Assembly: GCA_030374735.1 (NCBI GenBank)
Contig: JASCIV010000867.1
Span: 1 to 11,029, forward strand
Direction: 5' to 3'
Source of the DNA: Gracilaria caudata
Taxonomy: Eukaryota > Rhodophyta > Florideophyceae > Gracilariales > Gracilariaceae
Length of the DNA: 11,029 nt
Shown here: positions 1 to 7,566 of the stretch, piece after piece
Position numbering within the stretch: position 1 is the stretch's first letter
Layout of the letters: every line of letters begins with the position of its first letter
Notes under the pieces: model-generated
The model's database searches: none
What the model was told of the DNA's origin: nothing
The model's input: the letters and a program-made list of their open reading frames with translations, nothing else
Translations under genes and position numbers: made by a program

Positions 1-14
1 GCCGACCACCTATG

Positions 15-92
15 CGAGTTTAGGGACCTCCCGAGTCCGGGCAGCGGTCGGTGCGCCGATCGCTGGGACGAGTTTAACGACATCCCGGGTCT
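15..92. repeat. Imperfect direct repeat, about 54-bp spacing
   Basis: CGAGTTTA at 15-22 recurs at 69-76. In both copies it is followed by a related stretch in which about half of the next 16 bases keep register, ending in CCCGAGTC and CCCGGGTC. This may be the right end of a tandem array continuing outside the window, or coincidence extended by similar base composition. Confidence 0.3.
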
Positions 93-322
93 TTTCTCGT
101 GTTCATTGTCCCTTCTCGCTCCACCGCTTGTTTCATGAGCATGTTCTACACACATGACTGGCCATGCTAAACGACTGGTGCAAATACGACCTTCTTCCAT
201 CCGATCAAGATCCTGGGTGAAACGCCTTCAATGGTCTTCAGAAGTCGATCTGCAGCCCCTTCTCACGTACTGTGTATGTTGTCACGCGTCGAAGCATCCA
301 TCATCGCTCTGTAACTCACATC

Positions 323-628
323 ATGAAGTCCATCGTCTTTTCAACAAATTCTTTTCACCTCCTTTGCCTTTCTACATCTAACGAGCACTCCTCAATCGCA
401 GTAATACTCCACCATTCCTTGTCCTGGTGCCACATACATCCGGACCTTGAGTGTACTAGCCCCAACGCTGATCTATTGCGTTGCCAGTCCCTGTGCAGTC
501 GGAGAAACATGCATGGAGACTTCTTAGGACGCCGAATGCGTTTTCAGTTCGTGCGCCGCCAACTCCTGACACGAAAGCCTTGCCCACTCAACCCTCAAGA
601 GGGTCTCGGAGCTCGACAGTGTTTCTGA
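323..628 (+). CDS. Weak candidate: small Cys-containing protein
   Basis: An ATG-started frame of 101 codons begins MKSIVFSTNSFHLLCLS, which resembles a poor signal peptide, and contains several Cys residues (near 15, 35, 43, 51 and 56). There is an A at -3 of the ATG. No domain is recognisable, the hydrophobic core is interrupted by polar residues, and overlapping frames of similar length exist, so chance is the leading explanation. I list it only because the start context and Cys spacing are better than those of its neighbours. Confidence 0.1.
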   Translation: MKSIVFSTNSFHLLCLSTSNEHSSIAVILHHSLSWCHIHPDLECTSPNADLLRCQSLCSRRNMHGDFLGRRMRFQFVRRQLLTRKPCPLNPQEGLGARQCF

Positions 629-745
629 TGAGTTTTGCATTGAAATGCCCGGCAGTCCGGAGTGTACGGTATACTAGCTGTGCCGCACTTTCTTGCTCGG
701 GCGGCTGCCATTGTGTTATTACCCCCCTCTTTCTGCAATGTAGAC

Positions 746-765
746 CGGCTGCCGAAAGGCAGCCG
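746..765. other. Perfect 8-bp stem with GAAA tetraloop
   Basis: CGGCTGCC (746-753) pairs perfectly with GGCAGCCG (758-765) around a GAAA loop. A G+C-rich stem closed by a GNRA-type tetraloop is a typical stable RNA element. On the minus strand the loop would be TTTC, so if transcribed it is better suited to plus-strand RNA. I could not fit it to a known RNA family. Confidence 0.55.
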
Positions 766-775
766 TGCCCCCTCT

Positions 776-937
776 ATGGGTTCGAAACCAAGGCTAGTGA
801 TAGCTCTTGTGGCTTTGAGCCTTTTAGAAGAGTTCTGCCCTAAAAATTCAAGCCAGTGTGAAGTTTTGTGCAGTCTGGCAGAGAAATCAAAGAACAAAGT
901 GCGGGCCCCTACTGTTACCTACCGCCTTTCAGACTAA
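776..937 (+). CDS. Weak candidate: 53-aa secreted-like peptide
   Basis: The frame from ATG 776 encodes a short basic start, a hydrophobic core LVIALVALSLL at about residues 7-17, then a Cys-containing stretch (Cys at 21, 28 and 32) rich in Lys and Ser, ending at TAA 935-937. The shape matches a signal peptide followed by a tiny mature peptide. The same frame is open upstream without ATG to about 662, so it could also be an exon fragment. No family is recognised, and short hydrophobic frames arise easily by chance. Confidence 0.13.
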   Translation: MGSKPRLVIALVALSLLEEFCPKNSSQCEVLCSLAEKSKNKVRAPTVTYRLSD

Positions 938-1268
938 ATCGTACATCATGTGATTTGTTAATCGGAGGTAGAAGAGGCACGGTCAGCTTCAATCAGAAAC
1001 TACCTGGGTCGTTCTCCACCACTTCCACATCTTCTGCAAAAGATAGGTTCACATGTCGTCGTCTCTCCAGTAGATCAATCACATGAGTCCGGAATGTGTT
1101 TGTAATCGTAAACCAATACCAAAATGTTTTCAACGAACGGCTCAAAGTCCATTGCAAAATCGGCAGAAGTTTGTAATGGATGCTTAAGACACAAGTCCTG
1201 AAACGTTGACCATTACACTTTGCAATGATCATCGGAAAGTGTTTCCGTGGTACAGTACGTCAGTCGAA

Positions 1269-1307
1269 ATATCGATACAGTTGTAGTCTCTACAAGTGTA
1301 CCGATAT
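1269..1307. repeat. Near-perfect 18-bp inverted repeat, 3-nt loop
   Basis: The left arm 1269-1286 and right arm 1290-1307 are complementary at 16 of 18 positions around the spacer TCT. The inner six pairs (TTGTAG/CTACAA) are perfect. RNA from either strand would form a long hairpin. It lies in otherwise featureless DNA, so a tiny foldback element, a small-RNA hairpin or a protein-binding palindrome are all possible. Confidence 0.65.
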
Positions 1308-1881
1308 GGTGAGCCGCAATAATCATAGTTCACCCCACTTCGAGTGCAGCCATCACGTACAATAATCGACTACAGCCTCAAAGCACCACACGTACCTTAC
1401 TTTACGTTCATGATCCCAACCCCTGTCTGTACACGAACGGCGTTCACTACATTAAGAGTCCGTCTTTGAAGCACAGAGCGCTCATGATCATGAAAACATA
1501 TGTGCTGCCCCTTCCTATCGATTTCAGTGTGTCCTCCGTATTTTCCAGTAGAAGGCCATTTCGAACAGTGCTGCAGCTAGAAACATGTTGAACTCTTGAA
1601 TTACTGTTCAAGTAGCCTCCATTTCTTTGCTCTGTCTGCAAACCCAAACCATTGCTCAAAACCAGGACTCTTGGATAACTATTGGGAAGTACAAGGGTAT
1701 TGGGAAATTTGTTCGGTCAGCTTTGGATTCTCCCACTGTACACATACATGTTTACCAAAATCACTTGTCAGCCCGCTTTAAATGAACGAAATAATTTGGT
1801 CGACATCAGCTACACTAATCTGTCAGTGGATGTGATCGGCATCATCGAAAGACTCGATGAGCGTGGACGGCATGTAATCTA

Positions 1882-2205
1882 TTACCGATAGAAGTGATTC
1901 ATCGTCGGGTTCATGTCATGATCCGCCCTTTGGACTCTGTGGACATCATGTGGTAACACGTGCTCTGCCACGAATGGAAAATGATCGTGGTTGCATAGCG
2001 GACCTACCTTTTCTGGATCCACATTGCCATGCACATACAGATACTGTGGCACTTGTCTCCAGAGATGGCAGTCTGGTGATATATAGATAAGACTCGACAA
2101 GTCAACATACGGAAATAAGCGTCTGCATGCCATAATGTGACTCTCGGCTTTCTCTGATCTTCTAACATCTTCAAAAGAAATAAAGGCTTTAGAAATCAAA
2201 GACAA
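1882..2205 (-). CDS. Weak candidate: 107-codon frame, possible relic exon
   Basis: This minus-strand frame is the longest in the left third that is not low complexity. Its translation has mixed, globular-looking composition with scattered His, Asp and aromatic residues, but I recognise no motif. The start at 2205 has no supporting promoter. It might be a relic exon of a mobile element or simply chance. I would not count it as a gene without transcript evidence. Confidence 0.12.
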   Translation of the reverse strand: MSLISKAFISFEDVRRSEKAESHIMACRRLFPYVDLSSLIYISPDCHLWRQVPQYLYVHGNVDPEKVGPLCNHDHFPFVAEHVLPHDVHRVQRADHDMNPTMNHFYR

Positions 2206-2544
2206 CGGTGGTACTGGAGTGAGTTCTGTGCTGGATTTACAATAAAAGAACTTGGTATGCTGGCTTTTAACGGTTGCATAAAATAGTTGAGGAACGAAAA
2301 AAGTTTTATAGGCGACAACGACCTGCCCTGAAAATACTCTTTATGTGCGCAAATGAACTGTTGCTCCAGCTTTTTTCTACATTATATTGATATATGGACT
2401 CCAAGCAAAAAGTGTCAGTCGCAGCTAAAGCCTTTTTGTTTGGCAGCGATATCTCGAGCCTTACCTTATGTGGCTGGAAGAAAGTGGGCATGGTCGTTGT
2501 TAACGTTGACTTCATATAGGCTTCGATTTACTTTGATATGACAT

Positions 2545-2725
2545 CCTTTTTGGATTCAACCATAAAACACAAACTGCACTTCTAAGCTGTTTGTCAAGAA
2601 TTGAAAAGTTTCATCAGAGGCTTTTAGCTTCGTTGATGTGCGTCAATGCAACGTTGACTGTTTGACCGAGACAATGGTAATAACTTGGATTCCAAAGCGG
2701 TCTGTTTGTCGAGAACGGTAAGGTT
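2545..2725. repeat. Decayed direct repeat, about 115-bp spacing
   Basis: CTGTTTGTC at 2587-2595 recurs at 2702-2710, and the 24-bp stretches starting there agree at about 19 positions. A second shared word, TTGGATTC, occurs upstream of each copy with slightly different spacing. This looks like an old tandem duplication with indels, or paired remnants of a repeat element. Confidence 0.35.
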
Positions 2726-3085
2726 GTGAACGGATGGTAAACGCTATCCCTGTATCACCTTTGTACTACTAATGGTACGCGCACGCGATCTGATGATGCA
2801 TTCCACTGTCGGTCTCGAAACTAGGAATTTTGTACCAAAACACACGATTATGGGGACAAATGCGCCGTGATGCCTCCGCTCTGTAGTAACATCCTGCGTG
2901 GCACATCACGTGAGACACGTGACGCCGTTACAGACGTCGTTACAGGACCTGGTGTTGTTGTATGGAACATTTGAGTAATACACGTGCAATGCGTTCGCAT
3001 CGACGCAGGCGCCGTCAGCGAGAAGGCTTCTTTATCATTTCTAACTTCAAACTCCCTACAATCAGAGTGAAACAGTCTATCTCGA

Positions 3086-3607
3086 TTAGTCATAATGGTC
3101 ATAATGGTCATGATGGTGGTGATGGTGATCATGGCGGCGTCGGTGCGGAACCACATGCTTCACTGCAAGCGCTTCGTAGTGATGATGGGAGACTTCCTTT
3201 CCGTCATCACTGACGTAAATGCGATGATGCTGCGGATAGATCTTACCCGGTATTATCTCATGGTCTTCTCTGGCGCGTCCGACGAACAACGTATTACCAC
3301 TCTTCGTACAACCACCAGCAATAGCACCAAATGGAGTCTTGCCATTTTCCATTCTCACCCATTTCAGCATATCAGGTTCGTCACAAACCAGTAAATCACA
3401 CGACGACCTGAATGTGTGTTCCTTTCCTCCATAGGGTACCTTTGCTATTCTTCGGCTGGGGTAGAACTTTCCGATACAAAGCTCTCCTTCCACGACTGCT
3501 CGAGCAATGTAAAACGGGTCCCCGTTGTATCTTCGTCCACCTTCAACAAGGTGGCTTGGCAGATCATCAGATTTGCTATGAAAGTGCTGCCAGTACATGT
3601 GAACCAT
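3086..3607 (-). CDS. DM9 (DUF3421) repeat protein with His-rich tail
   Basis: The 173-aa product consists of two tandem DM9 repeats. Repeat A spans about residues 15-76, with a YIARA core, a GKFYP turn (46-50) and the family signature VPYGGKEH at 57-64. Repeat B spans about 82-149, with GAIAGG (94-99), LFVGRA (107-112), IPGKIYP (119-125) and a weaker DDGKE in place of YGGKE. DM9 pairs are known as a carbohydrate-binding (mannose-type lectin) fold in molluscs and as repeats in insect and natterin-like proteins; here there is no aerolysin-like pore module. Residues 151-173 form a basic linker, then an Asp/Tyr-spaced His run. No signal peptide is encoded from this ATG, so a cytosolic location is inferred. 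The ATG has G at -3 and +4. The frame stays open about 80 codons upstream without another ATG, including a hydrophobic LLFISFLA just before the start, so a missed 5' exon is possible. Confidence 0.88.
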   Translation of the reverse strand: MVHMYWQHFHSKSDDLPSHLVEGGRRYNGDPFYIARAVVEGELCIGKFYPSRRIAKVPYGGKEHTFRSSCDLLVCDEPDMLKWVRMENGKTPFGAIAGGCTKSGNTLFVGRAREDHEIIPGKIYPQHHRIYVSDDGKEVSHHHYEALAVKHVVPHRRRHDHHHHHHDHYDHYD

Positions 3608-3764
3608 TGCTAGAAAGGATATGAACAGAAGGCGTACGACGGTAACTTGGATACGTTCGGAGTAGGGGGTGTTGGGATGGGGACGTCGGCGGGAGGAGGG
3701 GGGAGTGTGAGGTTGAGGACAGAAGCGAGTGACACGGCGAAGCTGAAAAACGGCGGGTGGATTT

Positions 3765-3773
3765 CTTATATAG
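3765..3773 (-). promoter_or_regulatory. TATA box of the DM9 gene
   Basis: The minus strand reads CTATATAAG, a near-ideal TATA box, about 160 nt before the DM9 start codon. Initiation about 30 nt downstream would give a pyrimidine-rich 5' leader of about 130 nt. Confidence 0.55.
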
Positions 3774-4163
3774 TGGTAAACAGCAGCAGAATAACTCGAG
3801 ACTTGGCCTAGGTTGGGCTCGACCTTTTTTTTTTGGACATCGTTTGTTGGTTATTCGGTTACGTCGTAGAACAAGTTGGCGCATTTTGTATCTTCAATGC
3901 ATTTCATGATTGGCTCCAGGTTCGGCAAATGCAGCTTTGTAGCAGCAAAGCGAGCTTGTTGCCTGCAGATGGAATGGCACCGCCACCGTGCCTATCAACA
4001 TTGTGCTTTTCCCCTCTGGGTTACACGAATACTGTCGTCGTAGATGTAGTTCGTCTCCCGACTTGTGTGAGGCATACTTCAGCGACCCGTTATCTCGATA
4101 AAGGGTGGTTCTTAGCGTTCGGGACAAACTTACCACTAGCATCAACGACGCGCAGAGTGCGAG

Positions 4164-4198
4164 AACGCTATCGGAGAGATGTTGGAACTGATAGCGTT
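4164..4198. repeat. 9-bp perfect inverted repeat, 17-bp spacer
   Basis: AACGCTATC at 4164-4172 is the exact reverse complement of GATAGCGTT at 4190-4198. It may be a binding palindrome or chance; no gene start lies immediately beside it. Confidence 0.4.
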
Positions 4199-4415
4199 TG
4201 ACGGCCGAAATACCCTTGTATACAGTGCCAACTGCGCAGAGCCTACTGTATTCATGTCACAGCACCGACAACACTTCTCAGCAGTGACGGTGGAATAGCG
4301 CGTGGGGGTGTGCACTCCGTTGCATCATTCTGTGAGCTGTGTATGAGACTCCTACAGTTTAAAGCCAATGCAGTGTCGAAATTCTCGAAAAGCTCGTGTG
4401 GTTGTGGAGTGAATG

Positions 4416-4440
4416 ACGTGTTTCATCAATGAAACCACGT
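4416..4440. repeat. Hairpin with one bulged base
   Basis: ACGTGTTTCA and TGAAACCACGT pair almost completely around TCAA, with a single extra base on the right arm. It sits about 95 nt upstream of the small basic frame that begins at 4535. No family is recognised. Confidence 0.4.
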
Positions 4441-4534
4441 TTGGGACACGAATGGCGCGTTTGGTTTGAAAAATCTGCCGGTCTCGAGACGACAACAAAC
4501 TGTTAACACGCTCTAGAAGTGCGTCATAATTGAG

Positions 4535-4825
4535 ATGATGAAAGGATCCGCGTGTCGTCTAGTCATGCAGTCGGGGATCGGGTCGCTATGCAAAAGGAGG
4601 CACCGGTCGACTTAGGCTGTGCCTCAACGATCTGCTCATCATTCTTATGTAAAGAAGCCGTGCGAGAGTCGTAAGCCGACAGCGATGAGGCAGCTCAGGA
4701 AGACGAAGGCAGCAGAGTACAGCTTCGTGAGGGTTCGCGACCAAGTGGCTGCGATGTTCGAGAAAGCCTATCTACTGCATCGGCGCCGTTATATATCAAC
4801 CGAACCTTTACAAGAGTTGCCTTGA
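4535..4825 (+). pseudogene. Small basic frame interrupted by one TAG
   Basis: From ATG 4535 the frame runs 26 codons, meets TAG at 4613-4615, then stays open in the same frame to TGA at 4823-4825. Both halves are Arg/Lys-rich, and the second half has G/C-ending codons typical of the window's real genes (for example AGG, AAG, CTC, GTG, TTC). Its last part (MRQLRKTKAAEYSFVRVRDQ and on) could form a basic helix. The preceding GACTTAG could alternatively be a 3' splice site, making 4616-4825 a terminal exon. No family is recognised. Broken gene, exon and chance all remain open. Confidence 0.2.
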
Positions 4826-5432
4826 GTCATACGTACTGACCTATCCAATCGACGGGCGACACTGTTCTTCATGTATCGTTTCAATACCACACTTTTGACA
4901 GTTCAGCTTGTTACAGGCAAGCTCAATAATGCAAAACAATCACGTCGCCAGGTCTGTTCATTGCTCTGCGCTCCAATGCACCTAACGCTCGAGTATTCAC
5001 CGTTCGGGCCAATTCTGAAGTGAAGTAATAAACTGCGGTCAGGCCCACTCGTTTCAACTAGCCGACAGCGCCCCTTCTCCCACAACTTTTGAACACTAAA
5101 CACCATGTCGCAACAGCAGTTCAGAACAAGAACAGCGCGTGGCATGACGTGGGCCATCACAAGCATACTGGACAGTGGATGGCGTTTCTAATCTATTCGA
5201 TCGCATCGTGGCGACATCGGGAAAAAGAGTCAGCGGTTCGCCCAGACCATCACCTGTGTCTCGGCAGCGTCGTGAGCACCGGTATCCCTGTATGAAATTG
5301 TTGCCAGGCAGGCGGTGATTCCGAACTGCCGTCGAAAATGGTTGGTGAGTATGGGCCACGACGGAAAACATACAGCACAAATCCCCTGTGGCTTAGTGCC
5401 ACAACAAAAAAATATGGACAAGGTGCGCCTAA
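4826..5432. other. Intergenic region downstream of the oxidase gene
   Basis: I see no gene in this stretch. It lies 3' of the minus-strand oxidase gene and should contain its 3' untranslated region and polyadenylation site. I find no AATAAA-type signal that I would commit to. A small stem-loop lies at 5387-5403. Confidence 0.5.
5387..5403 (-). other. Stem-loop in the oxidase 3' region
   Basis: TGTGGC (5387-5392) and GCCACA (5398-5403) form a perfect 6-bp stem with a 5-nt loop, about 30 nt past the oxidase stop codon on the minus strand. It is flanked by an A-rich run on the plus strand. It may help 3'-end formation; that is inference. Confidence 0.35.
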
Positions 5433-6947
5433 TCACTTGGGAATCGGCTGGGAGTTCATGAAGAAGTAGCGAGGATCATACCATTTCTGCATACGTTTGA
5501 GAGTAGGCAAGTTTCCTCCCCAGTACATCTTTGCGTAGTTGGGAAGTTCGAGCTCGGCGTAATTGACGTAGACTCCCATCGTGAATGGCTCCAAATGTTT
5601 CCTCAACCAGTAGTACACGAAGTTCTTGTGTTGGGTAGTGCCACCACCAACGATGTAATGCGTGATGAGATTGGCGCCCCTGAACGCAAACGCATTGTTT
5701 TGTGGTTTGTCGATTGCGTTATTGAACAGATTCATCTCACATACAACCCACGGAAGGCTCGATCGTCCAAACGCGGTCTGACAAAAGTTGACATACTTTT
5801 GCCAAAACTCTCGAGACGGTTTCCATTTCTTGTTCATGCGCATAAAAGTGGACTGGTAGATACGGTCATTGGCCGCACTTCCTTCAGTACCACGCTGTTG
5901 CAACATGGCCTTGTATAAATTAGAGGCGCGTCGTTCTCCCCAGCCTCCCTCCGGTCCGAAGAACGCATGAGTATCCAACGCATTCCTGACCTTTGAAATA
6001 TATGCGGTAGATCGACCCGGCGTATTAAAGAACGGAGCACGGTTCAAGCGCCACATACAGTCGGCGACGGAGTTGACGTCATAACAAGCGCCATATCCGA
6101 ACACACCCTCCTCCCTGTTTTTGAGGTATACCTCAATGCGGAACCATACGTTACCTCCCCATTCTCCATACTGCTGCCACTTTTCAAGTAGCTCGCCACC
6201 CCTGGCAGGCGGCCACTTGAAGCGGAACACGACAGCGCGATCGAAGGGCTTGGAGGAGACAGTGCGCCACCTGAAGGCGGTGACAATACCAAAGTGACCG
6301 CCTCCCGCGCCGCACATAGCCCAGAACAGCATAGGTCTCTGCTTTCGCGAGGCCACAACCACCTTACCGAAGCGATCCACCATGCGGAACGAAAGCATCG
6401 AATCGCAAGCCAGACCCAAGCGCCCCTCATAGGGCCCATGTCCACCGCCCAGCACATAGCCTGCAAAGCCCACGGACGGACATACGCCAGCCGCCATCCA
6501 CCGGCGCTTCTTGTGCAGCTCCCAGAGCACCTCGCCCATATTGGCACCCGGCTGCACCATGGCCACGTTTCCCGGCTGCATGCGAACGGTGTTCATGAGC
6601 GACAGGTCAATCACAAGTCCGTTGCACAAACTGTGTCCGATGAGCGAATGGCCACCCGACCGTGCGCACACGCGAACTGATACCTTGCGCGCGCAGCGCA
6701 CGACATGACCCACCTGCCATTCGTTGGCGGCGGTGACAATGGCGAGCGGATTTGCGCGGTTGGAACGGAACGAAAGCGCCTTGAGCTCGGAGAATCGGCC
6801 GCTGGCCGGCGCAAACAGCGCAATGCCGCTTCCTAAGCACTTGCGCAGCGCTTCGATGCGCCCGTTGCGCCCATTGGCACGCACATCACACACGCAGAGC
6901 AGCAACAGCGCCGTTAACAGATACACTAAGCGCGCGCTGAACATCAT
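5433..6947 (-). CDS. Secreted BBE-like FAD-linked oxidase
   Basis: This complete, uninterrupted 504-aa flavoprotein oxidase belongs to the berberine-bridge-enzyme-like family. From the ATG at 6947, residues 1-24 are a signal peptide with a Leu-rich core and probable cleavage after VRA. An FAD_binding_4 (PCMH-type) domain follows at about 66-200. RSGGHS carries His100 for 8-alpha-histidyl FAD linkage, and GVCPSVG carries Cys156 for 6-S-cysteinyl linkage, so the flavin should be held bicovalently. FWAMCGAGGGHFGIVT (about 208-223) is the usual Gly-rich substrate-side segment. The C-terminal BBE domain has YVNYAE (460-465), YWGGN (475-479) and YDP (490-492). Relatives oxidise sugars, alcohols or alkaloids with O2, producing H2O2; the substrate here is unknown. 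The frame extends 10 codons upstream to a GTG, but a eukaryotic start at the first ATG fits better; a second ATG follows at once. Confidence 0.95.
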   Translation of the reverse strand: MMFSARLVYLLTALLLLCVCDVRANGRNGRIEALRKCLGSGIALFAPASGRFSELKALSFRSNRANPLAIVTAANEWQVGHVVRCARKVSVRVCARSGGHSLIGHSLCNGLVIDLSLMNTVRMQPGNVAMVQPGANMGEVLWELHKKRRWMAAGVCPSVGFAGYVLGGGHGPYEGRLGLACDSMLSFRMVDRFGKVVVASRKQRPMLFWAMCGAGGGHFGIVTAFRWRTVSSKPFDRAVVFRFKWPPARGGELLEKWQQYGEWGGNVWFRIEVYLKNREEGVFGYGACYDVNSVADCMWRLNRAPFFNTPGRSTAYISKVRNALDTHAFFGPEGGWGERRASNLYKAMLQQRGTEGSAANDRIYQSTFMRMNKKWKPSREFWQKYVNFCQTAFGRSSLPWVVCEMNLFNNAIDKPQNNAFAFRGANLITHYIVGGGTTQHKNFVYYWLRKHLEPFTMGVYVNYAELELPNYAKMYWGGNLPTLKRMQKWYDPRYFFMNSQPIPK

Positions 6948-6999
6948 GATGGCGAACAAGTAGACAACGGCAAGCACTCTGACCTCGCCCCGGCCCCAT
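6886..6999 (-). other. Possible upstream ORF overlapping the oxidase start
   Basis: An ATG at 6999-6997 (context acaATGG) opens a 37-codon frame that is out of register with the oxidase and runs past its start codon to about 6886. If transcription begins upstream of it, this frame would reduce oxidase translation. If transcription starts about 30 nt after the TTAAAAGG element, the ATG is at or outside the 5' end. Confidence 0.25.
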
Positions 7000-7021
7000 T
7001 GTAGACTCGCGCGACGCCGCG

Positions 7022-7029
7022 CCTTTTAA
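7022..7029 (-). promoter_or_regulatory. TATA-like element of the oxidase gene
   Basis: The minus strand reads TTAAAAGG about 75 nt before the oxidase ATG, a plausible spacing for a TATA variant. The match is imperfect. Confidence 0.25.
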
Positions 7030-7261
7030 CGCGACGCCAGCTATCAATACCCCTTCGCTCCCGTCTATCTCACCAGTTTGATTCAGCTGGCGGCGGCTGT
7101 GCGAGACACGTAAGTATCTAACGACCGCCATTAACCTTATCCGCAGCCGCGGACAACAATTATCTGCAGGCCACACCGTGGCGATGTGTGCTCACCGGCA
7201 CCGCTCCATGCGCCGAAGTGCACGCGCGTGGCGCGCGGTCGCGTGCCGCTTCGTTCTGTGT

Positions 7262-7289
7262 CGCTGGTAGTAGCGACTCGCTACCAGCG
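7262..7289. promoter_or_regulatory. 9-bp palindrome in the divergent promoter
   Basis: CGCTGGTAG (7262-7270) and CTACCAGCG (7281-7289) are exact reverse complements separated by 10 bp. The inner part also contains TAGCGA/TCGCTA, allowing an alternative pairing. The position between two divergent genes suggests a dimeric transcription-factor site, but nothing else supports function. Confidence 0.45.
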
Positions 7290-7566
7290 TCGGCTGTGCT
7301 GGCCACGTGGCGCATGCCGTGTGTGTGGCTGTCGCATACGCTTTGGGTGTCGTCGCAGCCGCCGTTTTACGATGGCGCTGAGCGCGCGCGCCGTAGATGG
7401 CCTAGTGGCGCTTCCCTGGTGACTTGTCTGCGCCTTCGCTGCCTCGCTCTCACGCTCGAGCCCGGCGTTCGGAAAGAAGCTAACAAGCCCGGACCTTCCT
7501 GTGCTCCGTTTTCGCGCTTTTCGTTGTTACTGACTGCAAATCGTCGCCGCCACTCCGCTTTGCGAC

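Larger units (their letters stand above)
1..3085. other. Gene-poor region with small repeats; no defensible gene
   Basis: I find no open frame here with a recognisable domain. Frames of 60-120 codons occur on both strands at roughly the density expected by chance, and several are only open from GTG or TTG. The more protein-like pieces (323-628, 776-937 and 1882-2205) are discussed separately. The stretch does hold an 18-bp inverted repeat (1269-1307), a GAAA-capped hairpin (746-765), an imperfect direct repeat at the left edge and a decayed direct repeat around 2587-2725. Roughly 2090-2760 is visibly more A+T-rich than the DNA to its left. It could be plain intergenic DNA, an old transposon remnant, or hold non-coding RNA; the sequence alone does not decide. 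Confidence 0.5.
3775..4534. other. Intergenic region with poly-T run and two hairpins
   Basis: No convincing gene lies here. There is a run of ten T at 3825-3834, a 9-bp inverted repeat at 4164-4198 and a bulged hairpin at 4416-4440. A 122-codon plus-strand frame beginning at 3833 opens only with TTG and shows no domain, so I treat it as non-coding. Confidence 0.5.
6948..7566. promoter_or_regulatory. Divergent promoter region, oxidase / Gly-rich gene
   Basis: This 619-bp G+C- and CpG-rich stretch separates two head-to-head start codons and contains no convincing gene. It must hold the promoters of both genes. Visible elements are a TATA-like site for the minus gene (7022-7029) and a 9-bp palindrome (7262-7289). 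No TATA box is evident for the plus gene. Confidence 0.6.

Noticed and set aside
620..660. CTGATGAG followed by GAAA, resembling a hammerhead ribozyme core
   Set aside because: The bases between the two motifs cannot form stem II, and no flanking stems I and III with a cleavage site are apparent.
770..800. GGTTCGAAACC, resembling a tRNA B box
   Set aside because: No T-stem, anticodon arm or acceptor stem can be drawn around it on either strand.
2078..2095. GATATATAG, a TATA-like sequence
   Set aside because: No credible start codon or gene follows at suitable distance on either strand.
2848..3156. 102-codon minus-strand frame rich in Met, Thr and Ile
   Set aside because: It is a shifted reading of the trinucleotide repeat encoding the DM9 tail and its downstream region.
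3833..4201. 122-codon plus-strand frame beside the DM9 promoter
   Set aside because: It opens only with TTG, has no domain, and lies across the DM9 upstream region and intergenic repeats.
6044..6547. 167-codon minus-strand frame inside the oxidase gene
   Set aside because: It is a shadow frame of the oxidase, whose domains are complete and uninterrupted.
6948..6977. Ten-codon N-terminal extension of the oxidase from a GTG
   Set aside because: GTG starts are rare in eukaryotic nuclear genes, and the first ATG at 6947 already gives a complete signal peptide.
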